DNA from: a bacterium
GTDB taxonomy: Bacteria; Acidobacteriota; HRBIN11; JAKEFK01
Direction of reading: 5' to 3'
Assembly: GCA_022616075.1 (NCBI GenBank)
Contig: JAKEFK010000035.1
Coordinates: forward strand, 1 to 45,535
Length of the DNA stretch: 45,535 nt
The notes below the pieces were generated by a model that was not told the origin of the DNA, did no database searches, and was given only the letters and a program-made list of their open reading frames with translations. The position numbers and the translations under genes are program-made. Positions 32,484 through 41,233 of the stretch are shown here, in pieces (the first letter of the stretch is position 1; each line of letters opens with the position of its first letter).

Positions 32484-33044
32484 TCAACGCGGCCACAGCC
32501 AGCCGAATGTGCCCGCGGTCAGCAGGCCGTAGATGAAACCATCAATAACATGCTTCATCGTGGCGCTCCAGGGCTGTCCTTTCCAGATGGAATCCAGAAT
32601 ATGTCCGATTCCATATCCGAGAAAACCAACAGTCCCCGCAATGCGAAATACAGCAAGGTAATCGCTGCCCGAACCTACTGTCCGTCCCGTCACGTAGGCA
32701 ACGAAAACACCGACCAGGATGCAATAGAGAAACCACCATGTTAAATACTTTCCCATCGCTGGAACTCCGCTGGGAATAATTGTGAGATAACCGACAGGTC
32801 CCTTCTTGAACTTCTCAATTGTTTCCGGAGATTTCATATCTTTGGGACCCGTTGTATGAGGAAACGCGTAGAAGCCGGGTTGCACTTCTTGTTTACCGGC
32901 GGCTTCGATCATCAAATCTTCGTTCGGTAGTTTTTTGTATTCGCTTCGATGATATTTGAGCAGCATGTGCATGATCGAACTCGCAACGAATACGATTACC
33001 GCTGATAGAACAATGGGAAGCCACAATGAAGCAATTGAAACCAT
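32484..33044 (-). CDS. Integral membrane protein of unknown function
   Basis: A 186-aa protein with four predicted membrane segments: an N-terminal helix (VSIASLWLPIVLSAVIVFVASS), then a charged loop with HMLLKYHRSEYKKLPNEDLM, and helices near 100-120, 130-150 and 165-182. 'SDYLAVFRIAGTVGFLGYGIGHILDSIWKG' and the ending 'GLLTAGTFGWLWPR' look conserved. I recall similar proteins as hypotheticals in soil bacteria but no function. AGGAGG lies 7 bases before the ATG, the strongest ribosome site in this part of the window. It converges on the AlkD-like gene with a 5-base gap. Confidence 0.72.
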   Translation of the reverse strand: MVSIASLWLPIVLSAVIVFVASSIMHMLLKYHRSEYKKLPNEDLMIEAAGKQEVQPGFYAFPHTTGPKDMKSPETIEKFKKGPVGYLTIIPSGVPAMGKYLTWWFLYCILVGVFVAYVTGRTVGSGSDYLAVFRIAGTVGFLGYGIGHILDSIWKGQPWSATMKHVIDGFIYGLLTAGTFGWLWPR

Positions 33045-33118
33045 GAATTTTCCTCCTGATAGTACTTACACTACACTATTTTCGTGAGGACTTTGATAGC
33101 ATTCATTGAAAAGAAAAG

Positions 33119-33856
33119 ATGATAGAGATTTCCGAAAAACTGGTTTTGATCATTCTGTATGGCCTCATATCGGGAATCGGTGTTGTTGGGCTTTCTGTCG
33201 CGTGGCGGTTACTGTCACGGCGCCGCAAAGGATGGCCGGCGCCTCAACCCGCAGTTTTGATTGCCCTTACGTTCCTGGTGGGTACAGCCCTACTTCGACA
33301 GGTTCCGTGGTTTGATCAAGATTGGTGGCTTCTTGGAATCGCCGTGCTTCTCACTGTCTGGCTTTCAGCATCATTTGCATCCGCAACAGGTTGGCTTTAT
33401 CTGCTATTGCCGTTCAGTATGGCCGGTATTATAACAACTGTACCTGACACAGAAGCCCCGGGATACTTATTTGGAATTCTGGTTCCAACAATGATGTTCG
33501 CGTGGCGCTTCCGTTCTGAATCTTCAGGACGTATCGGAGTAGCCACCTTGGCGGGAATAGTTGCCTGGGTGATCTGTTACAGCGGACAAGGACGCCCGGC
33601 GTCGATTGTGGTTTCGATAGGATGTCTGGGAATCCTGGCAGCATTACCATTGTTAAACGTGCTGACAAGAATCACTTCTAAGTGGGTGATGCTCATCCTG
33701 CACTGTCTTTCCATCGGGACTGTTCTTGTACTTGCCCGAACAACTCCACACATGACTCGGGCAATCCTCGCTGCTTTTGCCGCTCTCGGGATACTGATCT
33801 GTGCGGCACTTTTCGTGCCTCAGATTACGAAATCACAAATCCGAAATTCCAAATAA
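33119..33856 (+). CDS. Integral membrane protein of unknown function
   Basis: A 245-aa hydrophobic protein with about seven membrane segments and short loops, with a conserved-looking VPDTEAPGYLFGILVPTMMFAWRF. I do not recognise a family. It is divergent from the membrane protein at 32484-33044, with 74 bases between. The last nine codons (about TKSQIRNSK) come from the AT-rich inverted repeat that follows, so its natural C-terminus may have been changed by that repeat. Confidence 0.6.
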   Translation: MIEISEKLVLIILYGLISGIGVVGLSVAWRLLSRRRKGWPAPQPAVLIALTFLVGTALLRQVPWFDQDWWLLGIAVLLTVWLSASFASATGWLYLLLPFSMAGIITTVPDTEAPGYLFGILVPTMMFAWRFRSESSGRIGVATLAGIVAWVICYSGQGRPASIVVSIGCLGILAALPLLNVLTRITSKWVMLILHCLSIGTVLVLARTTPHMTRAILAAFAALGILICAALFVPQITKSQIRNSK

Positions 33857-33957
33857 TATCCAAAATCACAAAGCTCAATTTTCAAACTAGTTCCTGGTGT
33901 GCTGTTTGAAAATTGAAAATTTGGAGTCTGGAGATTATTTGTATTTTGAAATTTGAG
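33842..33957. repeat. AT-rich inverted repeat
   Basis: TCAATTTTCAAAC at 33875-33887 pairs perfectly with 33904-33916, and CAAATAATATCC (about 33850-33861) pairs with 33930-33941 with one mismatch. The whole could form a long hairpin. It overlaps the end of the upstream membrane-protein gene. AT-rich 'AAATTCCAAATT' palindromes of this sort are common non-coding repeats. It may serve as a terminator for both convergent genes. Confidence 0.7.
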
Positions 33958-33976
33958 ATTTGATAATTCTCCGAGC

Positions 33977-35299
33977 TCAGGGCCTGCGTCCTTCCGGAAG
34001 AATCAGTTCATTTGCTTTGTCTTCAGTTTTGTCAGCGGGTGTGCCATCATTCCATGGCGGAATTGGAGTTTTTCCCGGTGGGTAAAGCGTTTCCATGGGT
34101 TCCCAAACCTTATCCACACGGTCGGTGAAGAGATCGCCGATTAATATGTCCGTGATGGTTCCTTGCAGGTGAGGATATTTGCGAACGAAATTGCCGAAGC
34201 TAAAACCGTCATAATATTCGCAGACAAGACGCCGCATTCGATCGATTCCTTCGTTAAAAAGCGGTCCCCATTTGCCCAATTGCGCCGCGGAAGTGTCTTG
34301 TTTGGCAAATCCTTCTACGATTGCATCGGCCGCCATTTCTCCCGATTTCAATGCCAGAAGAACACCCGAGGAATACAACGGATCCAGAAATCCGGCTGCA
34401 TCCCCAACCAGTACCCAACCATTTCCAGCAAACTGTTTTGACCGGTACGAGTAGTCCTTCGTAGCAAAATAACCGGTGACGCGCTTTGCATTCGACACTC
34501 GCTCTTTTACCGGTGGACAGCGTTCCACCTCTTCGTTGTAAGTCTGCGGATAATCTTTGCGTCCCTTGAACAGATAATCAAACGGCGCCACAACTCCTAC
34601 GCTAACGATGTTGTTGTGCAAAGGAATGTACCAGAACCAGCCGTTTCTTGTTACGGTCTGCAGAACCATGGTTGCGCCTTCATCTCTTCCGCTATCACGA
34701 TATGCGCCTTCCCAGTACGTCCAGATCGCGCCTTTATTGAGCACCGGGTCCCAGATTCTCAGATTGAGCTTATTCATCAACAGTCCATTCTGGCCGCTCG
34801 CATCAACGACTACTCTGGCTTTCACATCGCGTGTAGTCCCATCTTCCATTTTGATCGTCACGCCGGTGGAGCGATCATTGTCGAACAGGACATTCAGGAC
34901 CCGCACACCTTCGTGAACTTTTACGCCATTCTCTCTCGCATGATTGAGCATCATTTGATCGAATTCGCTGCGTGCAACCTGCCACGTCTGTGAACATTCG
35001 TGTGGTTTGTTATCCCAGAAGTAAAACGGCGCTGAAAGTTTTCCGTTGGCGTTCACGAATTGCACGCTGTATTTTTTGACGAAGTGACTCTTCTGCATCT
35101 TCGGCAGCATTCCCAGCCGCTTCAAGACCCAGTATGTTTCAGGGATCAACGATTCGCCGATGTGAAACCGCGGGAACTTCTCGCGTTCGAAAAGCTCAAC
35201 TCTGTAGCCTTGCTGTGCAATGAATGTGGATACAGTCGAGCCGCCCGGTCCGCCCCCAATTACCACCACATCGGCGGAATCCTGCCTAACCTGAACCAT
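33977..35299 (-). CDS. FAD-dependent monooxygenase, tryptophan-halogenase/geranylgeranyl reductase group
   Basis: A 440-aa flavoprotein. GGGPGGS (residues 15-21) binds FAD; FPRFHIGESLIPETYWVLKRLG is standard for the halogenase-like group. WFWYIP (221-226) matches the WxWxIP motif of flavin halogenases, and GDAAGFLDPLYSSGV (299-313) has the FxPxxSxG-type active-site loop. A lysine in HFVKKYSV (75/76) could be the halogen-binding residue. The same group also holds non-halogenating oxidases, so halogenation is not proven. The C-terminus (about 395-440) is Pro/Asp/Glu rich and ends in LPEGRRP. Neighbours give no biosynthetic cluster; the aromatic or lipid substrate is unknown. Confidence 0.82.
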   Translation of the reverse strand: MVQVRQDSADVVVIGGGPGGSTVSTFIAQQGYRVELFEREKFPRFHIGESLIPETYWVLKRLGMLPKMQKSHFVKKYSVQFVNANGKLSAPFYFWDNKPHECSQTWQVARSEFDQMMLNHARENGVKVHEGVRVLNVLFDNDRSTGVTIKMEDGTTRDVKARVVVDASGQNGLLMNKLNLRIWDPVLNKGAIWTYWEGAYRDSGRDEGATMVLQTVTRNGWFWYIPLHNNIVSVGVVAPFDYLFKGRKDYPQTYNEEVERCPPVKERVSNAKRVTGYFATKDYSYRSKQFAGNGWVLVGDAAGFLDPLYSSGVLLALKSGEMAADAIVEGFAKQDTSAAQLGKWGPLFNEGIDRMRRLVCEYYDGFSFGNFVRKYPHLQGTITDILIGDLFTDRVDKVWEPMETLYPPGKTPIPPWNDGTPADKTEDKANELILPEGRRP

Positions 35300-35447
35300 T
35301 CAAAAGCCTCCAAATTCAAAGTGCTCATGACTCATTACTGTATGGGCATGAGATATGAAATTAGATTAAGTCGGAGGATTTAGCAACGCGCAAGTGTTAT
35401 GAGCACTGCTAATGGTGACGAGTGCCCCGTGGCCGGTGACCAAATCC
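35300..35447. other. Spacer upstream of the flavoprotein gene
   Basis: A 148-base gap. AGTGCTCAT at 35320-35328 and its complement at 35399-35407 form a 9-base inverted repeat 70 bases apart. No gene or clear promoter is seen. Confidence 0.4.
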
Positions 35448-36845
35448 CTAGGGCTCTGTTGTTGATTTCCGTTTGTAATAGATTTCCGCGTTTCCATCCC
35501 TCTCATCAAACCACAGAACGTGAAGGAGCCCGCTGGAAACAGCAATCGTTGGATGCATGGAATCCTTTTTGGCTTTCGTCAAACGAAAGTCTTTTTTCCA
35601 ACTGACTCCGTTGTCGTCTGAATTTTTGTAGTACACTTCCCAATTTCCTTTTCGCTGATCAAACCAGACGATATGCAATTCCTTATCATTTGCGGCGATT
35701 GCAGGTCTTTGTGAGACTCCCCGGGCTTTTGTGAGGCGAAGATCATTGCTCCAGGTGGTTCCCCCATCCGTGGAGCGTTTGTAATAAATTTCCCAACCTG
35801 TGGCCCATTGCTCAAACTTACGTTCGAACTCACGCAACAGTGAATCGAGCGCCTTCAGGTCGCCTCCGTTTGCAACCCAGAAGGGGGCGATCATTTGAAT
35901 TCTCTGCATCTTGTCTTGAATTCGATGGTGGAATTCAGGCAGATAGTACACGGAAGGATCGCGTGGAGGCGCAGGTTCAGGCGGTAGTCCGACAAGCGCC
36001 ATTGCGCCATCCAGTTTCGATTCCACCTGAGCATCGGTTGCAAGCGCATTACGCCGGTCGAACCATGCCACGTGTATATTGTCCCCCGCAAGGACGAGTG
36101 AAGGAGCCCAGGAATCAGCTGGATCATTGGTAAGCCGAACTGGAGGATCCCACGTTTTTCCACGATTCCTGGAACGGCGCAGGTATTCCTCTTCGTTTGC
36201 ATCTTTATAATCGACCCACGCGATAAATACATCTTTACCTGAGGCCGCAACCGCCGGAACCCACGATTCAAATGGAAATTCAGAGATGCGTTGTTCCTTT
36301 TTCCAGGTTAAACCTTGATTGAATGAGCGGCGGGTATAAACCTCCGTATTTCCGCTGCGACTATCCATCCAAACGACGTGCACGTCCTCTTCTGTGGCTG
36401 CAATCGATGGATGCGCTGATTTGTCACTTCGCGTTAACGGAACCGTGTCCTTCCAGGTAGCTCCGCCATTGTGAGAACGTCTGAAGTAGATGTTGGAATT
36501 GCCTGCATCGACTCCAAACCAGACTATATAGACATTCGTGCCCGATGCAGCGATGGACGGATGGGAACTGGAGACTGAATCTTCAGAGATCTTAAAATCC
36601 GGGCCCCACGTAATCCCTCTGTCACTTGAACGTTTGTAATAGATTTGGGCCTCGCCATCACGCGAATCATACCAAACAATATGGACAACACCCGCATCGT
36701 CTGTTGCAATACAGCGCGCAAAATTGAAACTTAGTTTTGAGATGCCGTCATTGAATGTTAATCGCTGATCCTGATCCCATCCGAAGAGGGTGACAGTGAA
36801 CGGAATCATGCAGATCATAAAGAAGAAGTGAACAAACACTCTCAT
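35448..36845 (-). CDS. Secreted sialidase-like Asp-box (BNR) propeller protein
   Basis: A 465-aa secreted protein: a signal peptide (MRVFVHFFFMICMIPFTVTLFG) followed by blades of about 51 residues. Six Asp-boxes (S-x-D/N-x-G-x-T-W) are at about 73, 124, 174, 225, 358 and 409. Each is preceded by 'IYYKR'/'EVYTRR' and followed by 'L/I....HPSIAA....VHVVW.D.R.G', so the fold should be a closed propeller. Between boxes four and five an extra 82 residues are inserted (LDGAMALVGLPPEPAPPRDPS...LREFERKFEQW), likely a helical lid. Sialidase catalytic Arg residues cannot be identified, so it may be a binding protein. It overlaps the Spy-like gene by 4 bases (ATGA) and is the last gene of the ECF-sigma operon. 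Confidence 0.85.
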   Translation of the reverse strand: MRVFVHFFFMICMIPFTVTLFGWDQDQRLTFNDGISKLSFNFARCIATDDAGVVHIVWYDSRDGEAQIYYKRSSDRGITWGPDFKISEDSVSSSHPSIAASGTNVYIVWFGVDAGNSNIYFRRSHNGGATWKDTVPLTRSDKSAHPSIAATEEDVHVVWMDSRSGNTEVYTRRSFNQGLTWKKEQRISEFPFESWVPAVAASGKDVFIAWVDYKDANEEEYLRRSRNRGKTWDPPVRLTNDPADSWAPSLVLAGDNIHVAWFDRRNALATDAQVESKLDGAMALVGLPPEPAPPRDPSVYYLPEFHHRIQDKMQRIQMIAPFWVANGGDLKALDSLLREFERKFEQWATGWEIYYKRSTDGGTTWSNDLRLTKARGVSQRPAIAANDKELHIVWFDQRKGNWEVYYKNSDDNGVSWKKDFRLTKAKKDSMHPTIAVSSGLLHVLWFDERDGNAEIYYKRKSTTEP

Positions 36846-37255
36846 TTTGATTCTGTTTGTCTTATCTGTTGAAGTTTTGCTTGTTGCTGTTCGGATAGCT
36901 GATTTTTGATCCGGACTAGAAGAGAGAGATGTGTTTTTTTAATGTCCCGTTCCAGGTTCATTACTTTGTCTGCTTGAGACAGAATCTTTCCCTCGTCCAC
37001 CGGATGGTTCGATAAGAGCTCCGCAAGCGTCCTGGCCTCTGATTGGAGCTGCCATTGCAAATCAAGGAATTTAGATTGCGCTTTCTGAATCTCATTCTTG
37101 ATTGCATTTTGCTGACTTTCATTCAGACCAATGTCCTGTTGATGGCGCATCACAATTTCCGGTGGGAAAAGAATCCGCGCAATCGGATCCTCTTCCGCAA
37201 ACAGAACAGGCGCGATCAAAAAAGTTATCAAAAGAAGAAACTGAATCCATTTCAT
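36842..37255 (-). CDS. Periplasmic Spy/CpxP/CnrX-like helical protein (metal-sensor or chaperone family)
   Basis: A 137-aa periplasmic protein. After the signal peptide (MKWIQFLLLITFLIAPVLFA) comes a four-helix hairpin typical of the Spy/ZraP/CnrX group: FPPEIVMRHQQDIGLNESQQ, then KAQSKFLDLQWQLQSEARTLAELL, VDEGKILSQADKVMNLERDIKKTHLSLL, and KNQLSEQQQAKLQQI. The ATG at 37255 is chosen because AAGGAG lies 7 bases ahead and the signal peptide starts there. It stands between a single-helix anti-sigma-like gene and the propeller gene, the position CnrX has in the Cupriavidus cnrYXH metal-response set. Few histidines are present, so a metal ligand set is not obvious. Confidence 0.76.
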   Translation of the reverse strand: MKWIQFLLLITFLIAPVLFAEEDPIARILFPPEIVMRHQQDIGLNESQQNAIKNEIQKAQSKFLDLQWQLQSEARTLAELLSNHPVDEGKILSQADKVMNLERDIKKTHLSLLVRIKNQLSEQQQAKLQQIRQTESK

Positions 37256-37259
37256 TGTT

Positions 37260-37607
37260 TTACTCCTTGTTTTGCTTGATGACAGAATCAGGTAAGACGG
37301 AAGATTCAAGGTTCGGAACCATTTCAATTACCTCAATGCCTGGTGTTCTCAACAGAAAATCAGTAGGGGCTTTCCACTCTTCAAGTGAAGAAACTTTCAC
37401 GATTTGCGGACCTGGTGAAAAGTAATGCAGCGAGATCCCGAGAAGAATGATCGTCAGAACAGCGGAAGTTACATATACAGGAAAAGGCGTTTGGGATGAT
37501 CTTCTTTCTTTAGACCGGAGGCGCCGAAAGGAAGGAAGATTTTGTTGATCGAAGCGGCGAATTTCTTCAAAGATCTTTCGAAGATCAGAATCATCTTGGT
37601 GTTTCAT
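37260..37607 (-). CDS. Short single-helix anti-sigma-factor-like protein
   Basis: A 115-aa protein: a charged cytoplasmic N-terminus (MKHQDDSDLRKIFEEIRRFDQ, residues 1-40), one membrane helix (about 43-63: YVTSAVLTIILLGISLHYF) and a short outside tail of about 50 residues. Such small bitopic proteins next to an ECF sigma gene usually hold the sigma factor at the membrane. No HxxxCxxC zinc motif is present, so it would not be a ZAS anti-sigma. ATGA overlap with the sigma gene (37604-37607) shows coupling, which keeps the two in fixed ratio. Function is inferred from place and topology only. Confidence 0.65.
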   Translation of the reverse strand: MKHQDDSDLRKIFEEIRRFDQQNLPSFRRLRSKERRSSQTPFPVYVTSAVLTIILLGISLHYFSPGPQIVKVSSLEEWKAPTDFLLRTPGIEVIEMVPNLESSVLPDSVIKQNKE

Positions 37608-38134
37608 AGATTCTCCGCAGTTTTCATTTTGTTTCTCATCTGTTCCTTTGCCCGCTTGTAGTGGGTTCGCGCAGTTCCGATCGAAACGTCCATTACTTCC
37701 GCGGCCTGTTCGATCGTCAGATCCTGATAAAAAACAAGTTCAAGAACCTCGCGTTGTCTCACGGGTAGTGATTTCAGCACTTCAAGGACCCGCTCTCGGA
37801 GTTGATTTTCCGCAGCCTCAGTGGAAGGTTCGGCCTCAGGTCGTGACTGCAGAAAGCGGACCAGACCGAGATTCCGGAAAAATTTGCGACGCTGATACTC
37901 AGCCGCTGTTTTTCGAATGACCGCGAAGAGCCATGTTTTAAGACTGGATTTGCCGCGATAAATGGCTCTTCCTTCAAGGATTTTCACGTAGGTCATTTGC
38001 AGAACCTCTTCCGCTTCTTCTTTGTTCCATCCGCAACGTCCAAGCGTCCAACCAAAGCTGTAAGGATGAAGCTCTTCCAGCTTCCGTTCCAGTTCAGACC
38101 AGTCGCTTGCATCATCGCTTTCAGGCATTTTCAT
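37604..38134 (-). CDS. ECF-type RNA polymerase sigma factor
   Basis: A 176-aa sigma-70 family extracytoplasmic-function factor. Region 2: SFGWTLGRCGWNKEEAEEVLQMTYVKILEGRAIYRGKSSLKTWLFAVIRKTAAEYQRR. Region 4: LKSLPVRQREVLELVFYQDLTIEQAAEVMDVSIGTARTHYKRAKEQM, a clear helix-turn-helix. The start is put at the ATG 38134 (MKMPESDD); a TTG at 38176 is also open. It starts the minus-strand operon with the anti-sigma-like, Spy-like and propeller genes, and follows the GT-C-like gene by 43 bases on the same strand. It probably turns on its own operon when the periplasmic sensor detects stress. Confidence 0.9.
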   Translation of the reverse strand: MKMPESDDASDWSELERKLEELHPYSFGWTLGRCGWNKEEAEEVLQMTYVKILEGRAIYRGKSSLKTWLFAVIRKTAAEYQRRKFFRNLGLVRFLQSRPEAEPSTEAAENQLRERVLEVLKSLPVRQREVLELVFYQDLTIEQAAEVMDVSIGTARTHYKRAKEQMRNKMKTAENL

Positions 38135-38177
38135 ATTGTTAGTTGCGCCAGCCTCTGGAATATAGGACAGGACCAAT

Positions 38178-39962
38178 TTACTTCTTTGAAGATTTTGGGC
38201 GGTCGTAAATCAGTATTTTTACTTTGTCCGTAATTGGTCGTTCGCCGGTGTAATGCAGTCCAAAGTCATAACGCCGCACTCCGCGTGGAACTTCCAGTCG
38301 AAATGTTTTCCAGTTGTTTTTCAAAGGTACAGAATATACGGGTAACACTTGCATTCCGTGTTTGCGGTGCAACAGGATCCAGACGTTACTCGCGTTCTGT
38401 GACTCGATTACAAAAATGCGTGAGCGTGACGTGAGTCGTGGCAAATCATTCGAAGGGAGTGAACAATGAATGCCACTCTGTTGCCTGACTGTGAACTCCA
38501 ATAGACTGCCCACTTGCTTCACGTCGTCAGGTTCTCCACGAATGATGGAGATCAAATCGGCGTTCACTTCGGTGAGTTTCAAATTCTTGACTTCTTCAGT
38601 CCATGCGCTTTTCAAACGAGCAACGATTTCTGCGCTCGTGCCTTCGCAAAATAGTCCGAGACGTTGCGCTTCCAGCACGGCAGCCCGGCGGCGAAGTTCA
38701 TCCGGTTTGAGAAAAGTGAGCAGTTTAAGTTCCTGATCCTTTGCGAACCGATAGTCATACAATGCGCTCTGCCCGATGTGAAACCGGTTGCTGAAATAAC
38801 CCATCTTTTCGTAGCGGCGGATAGCTGTATTGACGTAACCCCAGAGGAGGAACGGCGCCAACAATGCAAGCACGAGTTGCACACGCGACGCATTCCGTTT
38901 TGCGATCTGCAGGAGGATTTGCGCAGCGACAACCACATTCACCAGCGCGCCGATCCAGAATAAAACGGCGAAGATCGAGTAACGGCTGACCAGAGGATGC
39001 TGCCACGCCGTCCCTTGCGCCCTCCCTATAGCAGTTGAGATAACGCTCAACAACCCATAGATCGCCAGCGCGGTCCAGGGGAGTATTTTAAAACCCCATG
39101 TTGAACCGCGCCGCCACAAAAAAGCGAGCGAGATGCCAAACATCAGTAAACCGCACACGCCGCACAGGAAAGACAGATCGAGGTCCATGGCTCCGAAGTG
39201 TGAACCGAGGCTGACGAAAATGAATTGCGCGAAAGTGAATGGCGTATCTACGAATGCAAAGATATTTCTACTTTGGTACTTGATTGGATAAAAATAAAGT
39301 CCGATCGAGAGTGCTCCGGCAATTGCCCAAAACAAAATCTGGCGGGGTTTCCACGTTTTGCGTTCCAGGATCAGAACCAAAAGTCCCAGCCCCCAGAGGA
39401 ACTGTCCAGTAGCGATTGAATACGTTGTCACAAATGCCGCCAGTGAGGCGACAAGGATGCCACGCCATAGACCCTTCCAGCGGGCGAGGGCCCAAATCGA
39501 GAAAATCCCGAAGAAGTTCGACATAAACCAGTGCAGTTGCCAGCCCCAAATGAAATTCTCACCTTGAGCGAGGGAGAAGAGCATAATCGAATTCACAACC
39601 ACAAAAGGTTTGATCAACTTCTTCAACTCGACTCCGAATGTGATGCGCAGCAAATCCCATAACGTCAGCCAGGTGAGCAGGATGAATGCCCAGGAGGCGA
39701 AAAGCTCATAGAATGTGTTCCAGCGACTGATGGATATCAATCCGAGTTTTGCTAACCGCGGAAAAATCAACCGGTGCTCGTTATGTTGGGCAAAGAAATC
39801 CTTAACCGTCAGCTGACCTTCGTGAAACTTTTCCAGGAAAGGAACAAATACCCAATCATCCCAGTAGGGAACGTTCACTCCAAATTTGAGAATGACAATG
39901 ATTACCAGTAATGCAGGAATCATTGCGAGTGGTATGTAAATTTTACCTAACGCAAATTTCAT
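38178..39962 (-). CDS. Large polytopic membrane protein, GT-C glycosyltransferase-like (paralogue B)
   Basis: A 594-aa protein, paralogous over its full length to 19013-20821. Shared marks: PYWDDWVFV (32-40), AQHNEHRLIFPRL (58-70), WNTFYELFASW, KPFVVVN, LFSLAQGENFIWGWQL, SIWALARWKG, TTYSIATGQFLW, RFHIGQSALYDYR, RRRAAVLEAQRLG, and the end PITDKVKILIYDR. About ten membrane segments and a C-terminal soluble beta-rich domain are predicted. The acidic pair in the first outside loop suggests a GT-C enzyme using a polyprenyl-linked sugar. It lies 24 bases after the O-antigen ligase gene, which supports a role in surface-glycan assembly. The reaction is unknown. Confidence 0.65.
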   Translation of the reverse strand: MKFALGKIYIPLAMIPALLVIIVILKFGVNVPYWDDWVFVPFLEKFHEGQLTVKDFFAQHNEHRLIFPRLAKLGLISISRWNTFYELFASWAFILLTWLTLWDLLRITFGVELKKLIKPFVVVNSIMLFSLAQGENFIWGWQLHWFMSNFFGIFSIWALARWKGLWRGILVASLAAFVTTYSIATGQFLWGLGLLVLILERKTWKPRQILFWAIAGALSIGLYFYPIKYQSRNIFAFVDTPFTFAQFIFVSLGSHFGAMDLDLSFLCGVCGLLMFGISLAFLWRRGSTWGFKILPWTALAIYGLLSVISTAIGRAQGTAWQHPLVSRYSIFAVLFWIGALVNVVVAAQILLQIAKRNASRVQLVLALLAPFLLWGYVNTAIRRYEKMGYFSNRFHIGQSALYDYRFAKDQELKLLTFLKPDELRRRAAVLEAQRLGLFCEGTSAEIVARLKSAWTEEVKNLKLTEVNADLISIIRGEPDDVKQVGSLLEFTVRQQSGIHCSLPSNDLPRLTSRSRIFVIESQNASNVWILLHRKHGMQVLPVYSVPLKNNWKTFRLEVPRGVRRYDFGLHYTGERPITDKVKILIYDRPKSSKK

Positions 39963-39986
39963 CCTGATAACTTGGGGGCTATAGTC

Positions 39987-41231
39987 CTATGAAAAATGCG
40001 ACCCCATAGCGGGAATCATTTCCACTTCGTTTTGTTTTTCGGTTTGAAGTCGTTTGTGCCAGGCATAAGGAAGTGTGATGAGGGCAAGAAAAAGCATTTT
40101 GATTTCCGAATCGCCAAAATTGTATTCAAACATTCCGGCAACGAACAACGAGATCACAATTCCGATGGTGCCGTGAATCATGAATTGTTCTTCGCGACTC
40201 ATCTCGCTTCTCTTCCACCGGATCAAATCGGACAGAACTTTGCCAATCAGCCACAGCCATGCGATCAAGGCGATGATTCCATTTTCCGCAGCCATCTGCA
40301 CAACGTTGTTATGAAGATGCTGGTTGTTCCGAAAGACGCTGTCCGGTGAGCGATATTGCGGGTAAACCTCTTTGATCATATTGATTCCCACACCGGTAAT
40401 CGGATAGTCCTTAATGATCTCCCAACCACTTCGTATCATGAGGATGCGGTCCCGGTTCGACGTTTCGTTCGGATTGAAAATGTTGCTGATACGATTTGCT
40501 ACGGCGGATGGAAAAATGAGGATCGATCCGATAAACACAATGGCGAGCACAAGTGGAACTGCAATCATCCACCGTACTTTTCGCATGGCAATCAGAACCG
40601 TAGCTGCTGTCAGGAACCCGAACCATGCGTTGCGTGTTAAAGAAAGCAGGAGAGCCAGTGAAATAACACCAAATGCCGGATAGAACCAGACTGGATGTTT
40701 TTTTGAAAACAGAAGATGTGAAAAAAGCAATACGTTCAGAATCATCAGCAACCCGGAAAAAGTCATCCAGTGACCCATGAAACTGGTAAGACGTTTTTCC
40801 AGCAGATCATCGCTCGATGCAAAGAACTGCGTTAGGCCGTACAAGGCTGAGATGACTCCTGCAAAGATCAGGACTCCGAAAATCAGTTTGATATCCTCCA
40901 GATCCCGCACCGTGTCATAGAAAATCGGCAGGATAATAAATAGCGCAAGATTCTTTGCATTGAACAGACTATTGGCGGGATGGATCGAAAAAACTGCTGA
41001 TAGAAAAACACAGTAACAAAACGCCATAGCGGGAATCATGATCGGGAATTGGGGAAAACGGCGATCAAGGCGGAATTTCCAATAGAGGTAGACGAAAGTT
41101 GTTGCCGAAAGCAATATGTGCGAAGCAGCAATGGAAAAAGAAATGGAGAAAATAAACAACAGACACAGCATCCAGAGTAGACGCGCGCTTCCTTCGCGCG
41201 ACCGGATGCTTTGCTTTAAGGAATCCAGCAT
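39987..41231 (-). CDS. O-antigen ligase/polymerase-like membrane protein (Wzy_C family)
   Basis: A 414-aa protein with about eleven membrane helices. The large periplasmic loop (about 225-335) has the family motif: RDRILMIRSGWEIIKDYPITGVGINMIKEVYPQYR, then NNQHLHNNVVQMAAENGI, with the conserved H in HLHN and R residues used by WaaL-type ligases. TRNAWFG precedes it. It would join O-polysaccharide to lipid A-core, or polymerise a glycan. Transcribed with the GT-C-like paralogue downstream; the upstream region is a GC-rich inverted repeat with no visible Shine-Dalgarno sequence. Ligase and polymerase cannot be told apart by sequence alone. Confidence 0.85.
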   Translation of the reverse strand: MLDSLKQSIRSREGSARLLWMLCLLFIFSISFSIAASHILLSATTFVYLYWKFRLDRRFPQFPIMIPAMAFCYCVFLSAVFSIHPANSLFNAKNLALFIILPIFYDTVRDLEDIKLIFGVLIFAGVISALYGLTQFFASSDDLLEKRLTSFMGHWMTFSGLLMILNVLLFSHLLFSKKHPVWFYPAFGVISLALLLSLTRNAWFGFLTAATVLIAMRKVRWMIAVPLVLAIVFIGSILIFPSAVANRISNIFNPNETSNRDRILMIRSGWEIIKDYPITGVGINMIKEVYPQYRSPDSVFRNNQHLHNNVVQMAAENGIIALIAWLWLIGKVLSDLIRWKRSEMSREEQFMIHGTIGIVISLFVAGMFEYNFGDSEIKMLFLALITLPYAWHKRLQTEKQNEVEMIPAMGSHFS

Positions 41232-41233
41232 AA

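Noticed and set aside
35320-35407. Small mobile element (MITE) with 9-base inverted ends
   Set aside because: Short arms 70 bases apart, no target duplication; chance pairing is likely.
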